This document shows, in pieces, positions 57,135-64,000 of a stretch of DNA of 64,000 bases (position 1 is the stretch's first letter; each line of letters opens with the position of its first letter). The notes beneath the pieces were generated by a model. The model was not told the DNA's origin. It worked only from the letters and a program-made list of their open reading frames with translations, and did not search any database. The translations under genes were made by a program, and so were the position numbers. The DNA comes from an uncultured Candidatus Peregrinibacteria bacterium. Lineage in GTDB: Bacteria > Patescibacteriota > Gracilibacteria > Peribacterales > Peribacteraceae. The stretch covers positions 186,001 to 250,000 of the forward strand of contig CAIKAD010000002.1 of assembly GCA_903825315.1 (NCBI GenBank). The letters run 5' to 3'.

Positions 57135-57458
57135 ATGGCAACTGATATCACTGACTCCCAATTCGAAGCCGAAGTGCTCAAGTCCTCCGTCCCCGTCCTC
57201 GTGGATTTTTGGGCGCCGTGGTGCGGCCCGTGCAAAATCATGGGACCGGTGATTGATGAGCTCGCAACGGAATACGGACCCCAGGTGAAGTTTGTGAAGA
57301 TCAACGTGGATGAGAATGCCGACGTCGCCGGCATGTTTAACGTGATGAGCATTCCCACCTTCATCCTTTTCCAGGGCGGCCAACCCAAGAAAGCCTTTGT
57401 CGGCGCCCGGCCGAAGGAAGATATGAAGAAGGAAATTGATGGAGCGATAGCTCAATAA
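57135..57458 (+). CDS. trxA: Thioredoxin
   Basis: 107 residues from the ATG at 57135. Classic motif VDFWAPWCGPCKIM with CGPC, and cis-Pro in VMSIPTFILFQGG. Reduces disulfides in cytoplasmic proteins. TATAAT at about 57100 lies about 30 nt upstream. Confidence 0.97.
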   Translation: MATDITDSQFEAEVLKSSVPVLVDFWAPWCGPCKIMGPVIDELATEYGPQVKFVKINVDENADVAGMFNVMSIPTFILFQGGQPKKAFVGARPKEDMKKEIDGAIAQ

Positions 57459-57585
57459 TCCCCCTACGGTGTACGTCATTTGGTTGTTTCGTCTGGAATA
57501 ATTGATCGACGTGATCGGTTTCACGAAATAACGAAATTACATTCCCACAATTGATCACGAAAGTGTGATACGGGATGATCCACCT

Positions 57586-57849
57586 ATGACCTACATCCTC
57601 TACGCAATCGGTCTCATCGGCCCGTTCTTCCTCATCAAGTACCGTGAGCGCGTAGGAGATATGATTGGCGAGGCGGAGTGGATGAAAAAGGTGGGCGGCG
57701 TCTACAGCTTCCTCATCATCCTCGCATTCTTCGTCTTCTTTTGGACGCTGGCAGAAATAACCGGAACCATCGACATTATCTTCGGGCCCATCATCAACAT
57801 CATACCCGGGCTCCATCAGAATGCAGCGACGCCCGCACCGGATTTTTAG
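57586..57849 (+). CDS. Hypothetical membrane protein, 87 aa
   Basis: Starts at the ATG at 57586. An N-terminal hydrophobic helix (YILYAIGLIGPFFLIKY), a short amphipathic stretch, then two further hydrophobic segments (YSFLIILAFFVFFWTLA and IIFGPIINIIPG). No family recognised. Convergent with the EF-like gene, with only 7 nt between stops. Confidence 0.65.
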   Translation: MTYILYAIGLIGPFFLIKYRERVGDMIGEAEWMKKVGGVYSFLIILAFFVFFWTLAEITGTIDIIFGPIINIIPGLHQNAATPAPDF

Positions 57850-57856
57850 ACGGTCT

Positions 57857-58246
57857 TCAGGCGGGGACAACGATTGCGCCCACGCGGACCGGCTCTTTAA
57901 CCTTAAGACCGACGAGAGCCCCCTTCTTGGCCAAAGAAACCGCCTTATGCTCTATCTGTAGCGACGAAACCGGCTGCGTAAACTCCTGCGTCCCGCGGCG
58001 GAAGATCACAAATTCTCCTACGCGCAGTGGCGCCTTGATCTTGAGGATCGCCACGCCAATGCGGTCGTAGTAGTGGGTAACCACGGCAAGCACGGCGGGC
58101 GCCTTGGCTTTCTTGGGCTTTGCTTTTTTCACCGGTCGCTTCTTTGTTGCACTCTTCTTTTTTGCCTTCACAGGCCGCTTCTTCTGAGCGGGCTTCACCT
58201 TTTTGGCCTTCGTTGCCTTCTTCACTTTCTTCTTTTGGGGAGACAT
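57857..58246 (-). CDS. EF-Tu domain-2-like protein with Lys-rich N-terminus
   Basis: 129 residues from the Met at 58246. The first 55 residues are Lys/Pro/Ala-rich (KKKVKKATKAKKVK, KRPVKKAKPKKA), like histone-H1 tails. The rest (VTHYYDRIGVAILKIKAPLRVGEF ... SSLQIEHKAVSLAKKGALVGLKVK) is the small beta-barrel seen in 'translation elongation factor-like' proteins of archaea and CPR. RNA or ribosome binding is likely; the basic tail may also bind nucleic acid. Confidence 0.8.
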   Translation of the reverse strand: MSPQKKKVKKATKAKKVKPAQKKRPVKAKKKSATKKRPVKKAKPKKAKAPAVLAVVTHYYDRIGVAILKIKAPLRVGEFVIFRRGTQEFTQPVSSLQIEHKAVSLAKKGALVGLKVKEPVRVGAIVVPA

Positions 58247-58351
58247 AGAGAATAGGAAGAATATGCAAATTGTACCCCGTAACAGCACTGTAGAAGAAAA
58301 TTGACTTGCATGGCTGCTGGAGTTTGATGCCCATTATATAAAAGGATAACC

Positions 58352-58387
58352 AAAAAGAACCCCCGCAAAACAATGTCGCGGAGGTTC
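58352..58387 (-). terminator. Terminator of cassette copy 2
   Basis: On the minus strand GAACCTCC-GC pairs with GC-GGGGGTTC, then TTTTT. Same stem as at 6612-6647 and 59496-59528. Confidence 0.88.
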
Positions 58388-58425
58388 AAGGCGTCGAGAG
58401 GGACAAGCCCTCAAGACTTCAAGGT

Positions 58426-59199
58426 TCAGGACTTCCGAGGAGGTACAGACGACGCCAGACCGAGGTCGCCGTAGCAGCCGTCATCCCAGTGGTCGTCGAC
58501 ATCAAACCCGTCGGAATCGAAGTTGCCGACGTAGACACGGTCGCCGTCCGAGCCCTTGTCTTGGCAGCGCACGTAGACATAAGGCAGCAGACGCTCGCGG
58601 TGCATAAGCCAGTAGAGGATGACCATGTAGATCACCTCGCAGGCAAACGGCACCTCCTCGTCCTTGAGGAGAGCGGTCTGCAGGTCGTAGGTCTTGCATC
58701 GGGACTCGGGCACCGGCTCCTTGCGGAGGAGATACCACCGGACACTCACCTTTTTGTCGTTGGCAAACGGCTCGCAGTTGTACCAGTCGGTGTCGTAGAA
58801 GGCGCTTTCGACAATCTCGCGAATTTCGTTCACAGAGAGAGCGCCACCTGCGACGAGGACGTGGGTGTCCTTGTACGCCTGGAGCGTCTCTTCGCTAAAC
58901 GGGATCTCCGCGAGCTGCGGTGCGGGGAGGGCGATACCGTAGCCCCTGCGCACCTCTTCCAAGCCGAGGAAGTTCTTGCCCATGATCGCACGGGCTTTGG
59001 CTTGGCTCTCGCTGTCGGGGATCGGGTCGCCAGTGACGGCACCAGCCTTCCAGAACGCCACGAGACGCTTGGCGAACGGTTGGTCACTGCGCAGGCGCTT
59101 GAGATCCTCTGGCGTAATGCCGAGATCCTCGAGAACCTTTAGCGTCTGGCAGACCTGCCCGAAGGTGGCCTTCCAGAGGCCACGGGTTGCGGTAGACAT
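58426..59199 (-). CDS. Uncharacterised cassette protein, copy 2
   Basis: 257 residues from the ATG at 59199, which has a perfect AAAGGAG 5 nt upstream. N-terminal helical part (FGQVCQTLKVLEDLGITPED, LRSDQPFAKRLVAFWKAG) has a pattern I recall from other CPR unknowns. The C-terminal half shares TDWY, R-x-E-PVPESRCKTY, Q-x-x-LL, DEEVP and WDDG with the other copies, and ends PPRKS. No catalytic motif known. It carries the full shared leader (59261-59346) and terminator. Confidence 0.75.
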   Translation of the reverse strand: MSTATRGLWKATFGQVCQTLKVLEDLGITPEDLKRLRSDQPFAKRLVAFWKAGAVTGDPIPDSESQAKARAIMGKNFLGLEEVRRGYGIALPAPQLAEIPFSEETLQAYKDTHVLVAGGALSVNEIREIVESAFYDTDWYNCEPFANDKKVSVRWYLLRKEPVPESRCKTYDLQTALLKDEEVPFACEVIYMVILYWLMHRERLLPYVYVRCQDKGSDGDRVYVGNFDSDGFDVDDHWDDGCYGDLGLASSVPPRKS

Positions 59200-59260
59200 C
59201 GAAGCTCCTTTGTCCCAAGGGGACACTAAGAACTCTTCCCGATGCGTCGGGGGCGGCTTT

Positions 59261-59346
59261 CTCGGAACGAGACAAGCACTCTATGCACGCAGAATGCGCA
59301 GGGCGCTTGCCTCATACCTAAACCTTGACGATGCTCTCAAAGAACA
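59261..59346 (-). promoter_or_regulatory. Conserved structured 5' leader, copy 2
   Basis: TGTTCT-ttg-AGAGCA hairpin, CATCGTCAAGGTTT, then GAGGCAAGC pairing with GCTTGTCTC (one G-U), enclosing GCGCA/TGCGT. It is 85/86 identical to copy 3 and keeps the stems of copy 1 through compatible base changes. Confidence 0.8.
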
Positions 59347-59495
59347 CAATCATAAAATATAACAAATGACAATATCTGTCTATGGATCGGAGACGGGCAC
59401 CAGGCTCATTACAATGCCGTAATCCAGGCCTATGTAGCACTGGAGAGTTGTTGGAGTAGTACTTCCACTACCCCGCATTGCGAGGACAGCATTAC

Positions 59496-59528
59496 AAAAG
59501 AACCCCCGCGCAATAAACGCGGAGGTTC
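59496..59528 (-). terminator. Terminator of cassette copy 3
   Basis: GAACCTCCGCG pairs with CGCGGGGGTTC, then TTTTG on the minus strand. Between this and the gene is the shared block ACCTTGAAGTCTTGAGGGCT. Confidence 0.88.
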
Positions 59529-59567
59529 AAGGCGTCTAGAAGGCGTAAGCCCTCAAGACTTCAAGGT

Positions 59568-60122
59568 TCAGGACTTCCGAGCGGCGGACACCCACACGAA
59601 CTCGTAAGGGAAGACGTCCCAGAAGCGGCTGTAGACGCGAACGCGACCCTCGTCGACGTCGAGTGCAACGCAGCGCTCGCCGGGGAGCACTTCGGCGCAC
59701 CGAGTCCAGTCGTTTTCGAGCAAGTCCTTACCTGATGTCTGCTTTAGGTGACAGAGGAGCACAGCGGCTGCAAGCGCGACCGGCGTGACCTCCTCGCCGG
59801 GGAGCAGGAGCTTCTTCTGCTCGGCGAAGTTCTTGCAGTTGCTGTATGGCACCGGCATGCGCACGCGGTAGATGCCGGGAGTCAACTTCGCCGTGTTCAG
59901 AGGGTACTTCATGTACCAGTCCTGAACACACATGAAGTTGTACATCACGACGGTCTCGCAGGTGCGCAGGTCTTGGAGCGACCACGCGCCGACGCGGATT
60001 ACCACCTCGCCGGGGGCGGGCTCGGGCAGCGGATCGCGGCTCTTCTCGCCGAAGCCGAGAATGGCGACTGCATCGTAGCTATAGAAGCTTGCATGCAACT
60101 TCTTCTGCTCAGAGATACTCAT
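59568..60122 (-). CDS. Uncharacterised cassette protein, copy 3
   Basis: 184 residues from the ATG at 60122, chosen because AAAGGAG lies 7 nt upstream (the frame is open further up). The N-terminus FYSYDAVAILGFGEKSRD is followed by a WSLQDLRTCETVV region. Then comes the shared part QDWY, YRVRMPVPYSNCKNFAEQKKLLL, GEEVTP, KDLL and TRC, ending AARKS. The end RKS and the bases after the stop are the same as in copy 2. Function unknown; the family members are strongly diverged in protein sequence while their leaders stay nearly identical. Confidence 0.75.
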   Translation of the reverse strand: MSISEQKKLHASFYSYDAVAILGFGEKSRDPLPEPAPGEVVIRVGAWSLQDLRTCETVVMYNFMCVQDWYMKYPLNTAKLTPGIYRVRMPVPYSNCKNFAEQKKLLLPGEEVTPVALAAAVLLCHLKQTSGKDLLENDWTRCAEVLPGERCVALDVDEGRVRVYSRFWDVFPYEFVWVSAARKS

Positions 60123-60178
60123 GACACACTCCTTTCGAGAGCTAGAGGAGAACCAGTTTGCCGCTGGCTTCGTGCTTT

Positions 60179-60264
60179 CTCGGAACGAGACAAGCACTCT
60201 ATGCACGCAGAATGCGCAGGGCGCTTGCCTCATACCGAAACCTTGACGATGCTCTCAAAGAACA
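60179..60264 (-). promoter_or_regulatory. Conserved structured 5' leader, copy 3
   Basis: Differs from copy 2 at a single position in 86. Upstream on the minus strand lies TTGACT with a TATTAT box 21 nt later, an unusually wide promoter spacing, or TAAAGT at 16 nt. Confidence 0.8.
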
Positions 60265-60387
60265 CCTTAATAATACTTTAATCTTAATTTGTATGTAGTC
60301 AAAGTTCTATGAGGATTATCGATCCCCTGGTAGCAAATTTTGCTAGTAACCCCGAACGTGCAGACCAATGTTTCCCCATTTCCTAAA

Positions 60388-60468
60388 TGGTGGAGCGGAG
60401 GGGACCCTTCGCATCCGCTCTGGGCAAGCTCGAACCCCAAGGCTTGCCATGAGGAGCGAAGCGACGAA
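60388..60468 (-). repeat. tRNA trailer element plus near copy of tRNA-Ala 3' end
   Basis: A 63-nt spacer (60406-60468) follows the tRNA CCA and matches the tRNA-Val trailer almost throughout, including TTCGTCGCTT, GCTCCTCATGGCAAGCC and GGTTCG, then GCTTGCCC, GAGCG and GCGAAGG. It ends with GTCCCCTCCGCTCCACCA (60388-60405), matching the tRNA-Ala 3' end in 16 of 18 positions. Confidence 0.85.
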
Positions 60469-60543
<75 letters not shown>

Positions 60544-60661
60544 GAATACGTCGCAAAGTGTAGCGTCCCCTCACCGAAAATCCACTGTGCTTTCTCTATG
60601 AGAACGGTGTGAATGGATGCCAATGACGCCCTGTGCGCCTTTACGGAACACACAGCGAAGT

Positions 60662-61810
60662 TTACGTGATGATTTTTTCCACCGCCCCCTCTTCAACCGC
60701 CTTCCGCAGCTCCATCCCCACCCGTTCCCCGACACTCAAAGACTGACCATACAGATACCCCGAATAGGGCGTTGCAGCCGTGCCGGGTGACCCGGGGATG
60801 CGGAGGCTTACATCAAAGATCACAATGTCCTCCTTCCCCTCCTCCGCCACCACGGCTCCCTGCAGCGCGAACGGACCGATGATCCCCTTGCCGGAAGGAT
60901 CCAGCTCTTTGGGCAGCTTCTGCGTGGCTGCAACGAACTTTTCGCCCATCTCAAACGCCTTCTCGAGGAGGGATTCCTTAACGGTACAGGCGATGTGCCC
61001 GGTCTCGATCATCTTGAGAGGAATGCGGCTTAGGACCTGTGCCTGCTGGGCGGAGGGCAAGCGAAGCACGCCATCCAGGTTTGTCTGCCGTCGGGTGTCC
61101 GTACCCATCAGTTCCAGCTCGCCGGTGAGCGCCGAGTAGAAGTAGTTAAAGTTGACGGGCGCGCCGATGATGAGCTCCTCGATGGGCGCCGTGCGCCACC
61201 CTGCGGTCACCTTGCCCGTATTCTCCAGCTGCGACCCCAGGCTCTCCCACTCTTGCCGGTCTTTGGCGAGGAAAAACGCCCGCTCATAGCCCCGGTGTGC
61301 CTCGCTGGCTTTCACAAGCACCGGCCGGTCAATCTCCTCGGGCTTGGCGAAGATTTTGGGCGTCCGGATCCCCGCATCCCGCAGGAGGTGGTATTGGTTG
61401 TACGGCTGGTCGCGCTCTTCCAGCTTGAGGAGCGTCCGCGACCCAAAGATGGGAACATTGAAATCGTTCTCAACCTTCTTGAAATCATCGAAGTAGACCC
61501 AAAAATACCGGTTGTGCACAAATATCGTATTCAGTTTTCTCAGCTTCTCCTGGACCTCTTCCTTCAAAATATCCGGAAACTGATCCACGGTGATCACCTC
61601 GTCGATACTGCCTTTGGCTACCCCGCCATCACCCTCACGGGATTTAAAGTATTTCGTATACGTCTTCTCTCTCCCCTTTCGTGCTACACACAGCGTCGAA
61701 AAGTCCCACTGCTTTGCTCCATGGCTGACGTCCAACGCGCTATGGCCGCCAAGCACGCCGACCGTCAGTTTCGTAAGATCGTAACCGGAAAGGAGGGCGT
61801 TGGTATCCAT
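60662..61810 (-). CDS. PurP-like ATP-grasp enzyme, divergent paralogue
   Basis: 382 residues with the PurP layout (FAICAR synthetase, ATP-grasp). GVLGGHSALDVSHGAK corresponds to the substrate loop GSH-S-L-I-L-G-A, and LELMGTDTRRQTNLDG to the region MDKRYESN. GIIGPFALQGAV and IFDVSLRIPGSPGT match the late metal and ATP region. The PHGSF motif of canonical PurP reads VHNRYF here, and the Gly-rich ATP loop is altered (KASEAHRGYERAF). It may use a different substrate. Leaderless-type TACACT lies 7 nt before the ATG. Confidence 0.8.
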   Translation of the reverse strand: MDTNALLSGYDLTKLTVGVLGGHSALDVSHGAKQWDFSTLCVARKGREKTYTKYFKSREGDGGVAKGSIDEVITVDQFPDILKEEVQEKLRKLNTIFVHNRYFWVYFDDFKKVENDFNVPIFGSRTLLKLEERDQPYNQYHLLRDAGIRTPKIFAKPEEIDRPVLVKASEAHRGYERAFFLAKDRQEWESLGSQLENTGKVTAGWRTAPIEELIIGAPVNFNYFYSALTGELELMGTDTRRQTNLDGVLRLPSAQQAQVLSRIPLKMIETGHIACTVKESLLEKAFEMGEKFVAATQKLPKELDPSGKGIIGPFALQGAVVAEEGKEDIVIFDVSLRIPGSPGTAATPYSGYLYGQSLSVGERVGMELRKAVEEGAVEKIIT

Positions 61811-61889
61811 TGGTAAGAGTGTAGTACGGATTGATAGGGACGGGAATGTTACTTGGCTATTTGGTTACTTGGTTGAGATTGATCAGCTA

Positions 61890-62945
61890 TCACCCCAGAA
61901 TCTCCTTCAGTCTCCCCTTCTCAATGGCCTGCTTGATGTCGCGAGCGATTCTCCGACCCGTGCTCATCGGAACGTCATACTTGAGTGCCGTGTACGGTGA
62001 ACCTTCGATGAACGGATTGGTTCCGGCGACAATCCTGGCCGAGATCTCGAAGACGTAGATCTCCAGCTTGCGGGTAATGATAGCCTCGAGGCAGAAGGGG
62101 CCGAAGAGTCCTTTCCCTGCACGGGGAAGCCTCTTGCTTACCTTGACCACCTGCTGCCCCATCGTGAAGAGCTGCGGAAGAAGCGATTCGCGCACCACCA
62201 CCGGAATGTTGCCCACGATCGTGTACGACGTGTGAATATTGGCAGCCAGCTGGTCTTCCGCGCGGATACGGCCAATGGAGTCGGCATTGGACTCATAGCG
62301 CTTGTCCATGCTCATAATCTCCAGTTCCCTGGTGATCGGCGAGTAGAAGTAGTGGATGTAGAGCGGTGCCCCCACGATGTACTCCTGGATGACGAAGTCG
62401 TTCTCGTCGGGATACTTGCGATTCTTCACCTCGTAGAACTGCTCCGCAGATTTGACCACGAAGTAGCCGAACCCCCCGCCCGCACCGTGGAATTTGATGA
62501 TCACCGGGCGGTCGATGTCCTCCGGGCGTTCGAAGACCTTGGGGAGAAGGAGGCCGCTTTTGAGGAGCCACTGCCGCTCCATATCACGGTCGCTCTCCCA
62601 CTCCAGAATCTCCTTGGTGCCGTAGTACATGGCTTTCATCTTCTTCACGCGCTCAGGCCCGAGATACGAAACGAACGAACCGTGCGGAATAATGATCGCC
62701 TTCCGCTTCATGAGTTCCTTCTCCAGCCCTTCCCACTCGTCCCAACTGTCCACGGTGATAATCTCATCCGCTACGGGATACGTCTTATAGACCCGCTCCA
62801 TCCCCTTCTTGCAGATCACGAGATTGCGCATCCCCTCGTCCCGCGCGCCCTTGAGAATCTGCAGCGCCGAGTGGCTTCCCATTGTGGCAATAACGAAATT
62901 TTGAGGATCGCGGGAAGCCGACGGGCGTTTGCTCGGGCGTGGCAT
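61890..62945 (-). CDS. purP: 5-formaminoimidazole-4-carboxamide ribonucleotide synthetase (PurP)
   Basis: 351 residues from the Met at 62945. Canonical PurP features: ATMGSHSALQILKGARDEG, PHGSFVSYLG, KFHGAGGGFGYFVVK (ATP-binding Gly loop), SMDKRYESNADSIGRI, RESLLPQLFTMG, GPFCLEAI and FEISARIVAGTNPF. PurP, known from archaea, formylates AICAR with formate and ATP in purine synthesis. No other pur genes are nearby. It lies 79 nt upstream of the divergent paralogue on the same strand. Confidence 0.9.
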   Translation of the reverse strand: MPRPSKRPSASRDPQNFVIATMGSHSALQILKGARDEGMRNLVICKKGMERVYKTYPVADEIITVDSWDEWEGLEKELMKRKAIIIPHGSFVSYLGPERVKKMKAMYYGTKEILEWESDRDMERQWLLKSGLLLPKVFERPEDIDRPVIIKFHGAGGGFGYFVVKSAEQFYEVKNRKYPDENDFVIQEYIVGAPLYIHYFYSPITRELEIMSMDKRYESNADSIGRIRAEDQLAANIHTSYTIVGNIPVVVRESLLPQLFTMGQQVVKVSKRLPRAGKGLFGPFCLEAIITRKLEIYVFEISARIVAGTNPFIEGSPYTALKYDVPMSTGRRIARDIKQAIEKGRLKEILG

Positions 62946-63063
62946 GGTATTTCCGTTAACTTTACCAGAACAGGAAGCCACGGACAACGTATTCCTTATG
63001 AGGAAATGTGACACAAAAGGGGCGCCGTTTGTTCGTGCGCCCCCAGCCAGGGAAGGAGCCGGA

Positions 63064-63618
63064 TTAGCGGCTCACAGGATCGATGTAGGGAATGCCCAGC
63101 TGCTCCATCGCCCTGCACGAGGCGTAGCGGGCGGTGTAGATGCCATACTGTTCGCAGAGATTATTGACCTTGGGACGGGCAGATGAGGAAGACGATGGAA
63201 AGAGAGAGGCGGGGCAGTAGGCATCAATGGCGTTCTGCGCCACCTTCGTGAGACCAGCGCGGACGCCGGTGTTGTAGGCATTTTCCTCTACAAACTGATT
63301 CACAGCCCGGATGAAATTGTCCGAAATTCCTTTAGCGAGTACACAGTCATGCAATGGTGTAGGCATTTCCACGGCTGCGGAACTCCGCGAGGACGAAGAA
63401 GCGGACGCTGAGGGTGCGGATGATACCCATGACGGTCGTGCGCGCCGTAGCGCTTCACCGCGCGGCATCACGTCGATGCCGGCCGCAGGTGTGGAGACGC
63501 CGCCTTCGATGATGGATGCCCGGAGATCATCCTGCGTGAGGAAGGTCGCCGCGCCCACCATGATGCCCGCCACGATGCCGCAAAGCGCAATAACCGCGTC
63601 ACGCTTTTGTGTGTTCAT
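63064..63618 (-). CDS. Membrane-anchored secreted protein
   Basis: 184 residues. An N-terminal anchor (VIALCGIVAGIMVGAATFL) is followed by a Ser/Ala-rich linker and a C-terminal Cys-containing helical domain (HDCVLAKGISDNFIRAVNQFV, YCPASLF, NNLCEQYGIYTARYASCRA). The Cys pairs suggest disulfides. No family recognised; the same style of secreted protein occurs at 24.9 and 7.9 kb. Confidence 0.65.
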   Translation of the reverse strand: MNTQKRDAVIALCGIVAGIMVGAATFLTQDDLRASIIEGGVSTPAAGIDVMPRGEALRRARPSWVSSAPSASASSSSRSSAAVEMPTPLHDCVLAKGISDNFIRAVNQFVEENAYNTGVRAGLTKVAQNAIDAYCPASLFPSSSSSARPKVNNLCEQYGIYTARYASCRAMEQLGIPYIDPVSR

Positions 63619-63696
63619 ACGAGATGAGGGATGTGGATATTTGAAAGCATTATACCTTTGAGAGGCATTTTCTTCAATGTCTTCTCCAGGAAGGCA

Positions 63697-64000
63697 TCAT
63701 GCAGCGATGGATTCCTTTCGGGTTGTGCCTTGCTGCATATTCTTGACGTTCGATTGAATACGTTCTCTTGCTTCAGCACATCGGGCAAGCACATCCGGAT
63801 GGTCACGATGGGGCTGGGGAACATACTTCTCAATCGCCCAGAACATCACTCCGCGTTCCATCGCCTCTGCAACGAAAGCAGGATCCATCGTTTGCCGTGC
63901 CTGCTCCGGGACATCGGCAAGCGTATGCCCTGCCGATCCAACGGCCGCCTCCATCATAATCTCCCGGTCCGATCGAAACGCCTCCGAAAGCATCCGGTAC
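63697..64000 (-). CDS. Hypothetical protein, possibly 5' truncated
   Basis: At least 98 residues; a Met lies at 63993, but the frame stays open to the window edge, so the start may lie beyond. Helical soluble protein (TLADVPEQARQTMDPAFVAEA, DVLARCAEARERIQSNV). No family recognised. Confidence 0.5.
   Translation of the reverse strand, partial: YRMLSEAFRSDREIMMEAAVGSAGHTLADVPEQARQTMDPAFVAEAMERGVMFWAIEKYVPQPHRDHPDVLARCAEARERIQSNVKNMQQGTTRKESIAA

Overview
The window looks like a chromosomal segment of a Candidate Phyla Radiation (CPR) bacterium, most likely Peribacteria/Peregrinibacteria. This placement is an inference from gene content, not a database result. The clues are moderately high GC, TGA used as an ordinary stop, many small secreted or membrane proteins of unknown function, a CPR-style split set of type IV secretion-like ATPases (TraC-like at the left edge, VirD4/HerA-like at 44.8-47.5 kb), two archaeal-type PurP proteins, a mini SRAP-like protein, and a small EF-Tu-domain-2-like protein with a lysine-rich tail. 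Many genes have a -10 box only 5-10 nt before the start codon and no Shine-Dalgarno sequence, so leaderless mRNAs seem common.

Layout. 0-6.6 kb: end of a TraC-like gene, ribosomal protein S1, HIT protein, YidD, small membrane and lipoprotein genes, and the first copy of an uncharacterised gene cassette (leader RNA + gene + terminator). 6.8-13.5 kb: an integrated element of about 6.65 kb with a large serine recombinase, an AAA+ ATPase, a DUF5659 protein, tiny overlapping ORFs and two complex RNA-like structures. It is bounded by a tRNA-Gly 3' end and an imperfect 20/23 copy of that end. 13.5-19.7 kb: MscL, a strange Leu/Arg-rich protein, cupin, hemerythrin, secreted low-complexity and GLUG proteins, GlsB/YeaQ-type protein. 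20-24.8 kb: polysaccharide genes (GT4/GT5-like glycosyltransferase, GH57, GH15). 24.8-33.9 kb: metallopeptidase, inositol-monophosphatase-type enzyme, Maf, TrpRS, RluA-type pseudouridine synthase, a six-PAS histidine kinase, SRAP-like protein. 34-43.3 kb: tRNA-Val with duplicated ends, PDZ/S41-like protein, dCTP deaminase, DM13 lipoprotein, DsbA-like protein, DnaX without its zinc module, folate enzymes (5-FTHF cyclo-ligase, GlyA). 43.4-58.3 kb: thioredoxin-like protein, a structured gene-free interval with promoter and terminator, VirD4-like ATPase, HrcA with a CIRCE operator, L31, GyrA, RsmI, M23 peptidase, RuvA, Pgi, thioredoxin. 58.3-64 kb: two tandem copies of the uncharacterised cassette, tRNA-Ala with a tail element, two PurP paralogues and secreted proteins.

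The most interesting signals are: (1) a three-member family of uncharacterised genes, each carrying the same structured 5' leader and a similar 3' terminator, with strong Shine-Dalgarno sequences on two copies in a genome where many genes look leaderless; (2) a conserved 63-66 bp trailer placed directly after tRNA-Val and tRNA-Ala, followed in each case by a copy of that tRNA's own 3' end; (3) interleaved, mutually exclusive RNA stems just before the serine recombinase gene; (4) many long quasi-palindromic spacers built from short repeated 'words', mostly at gene 3' ends.
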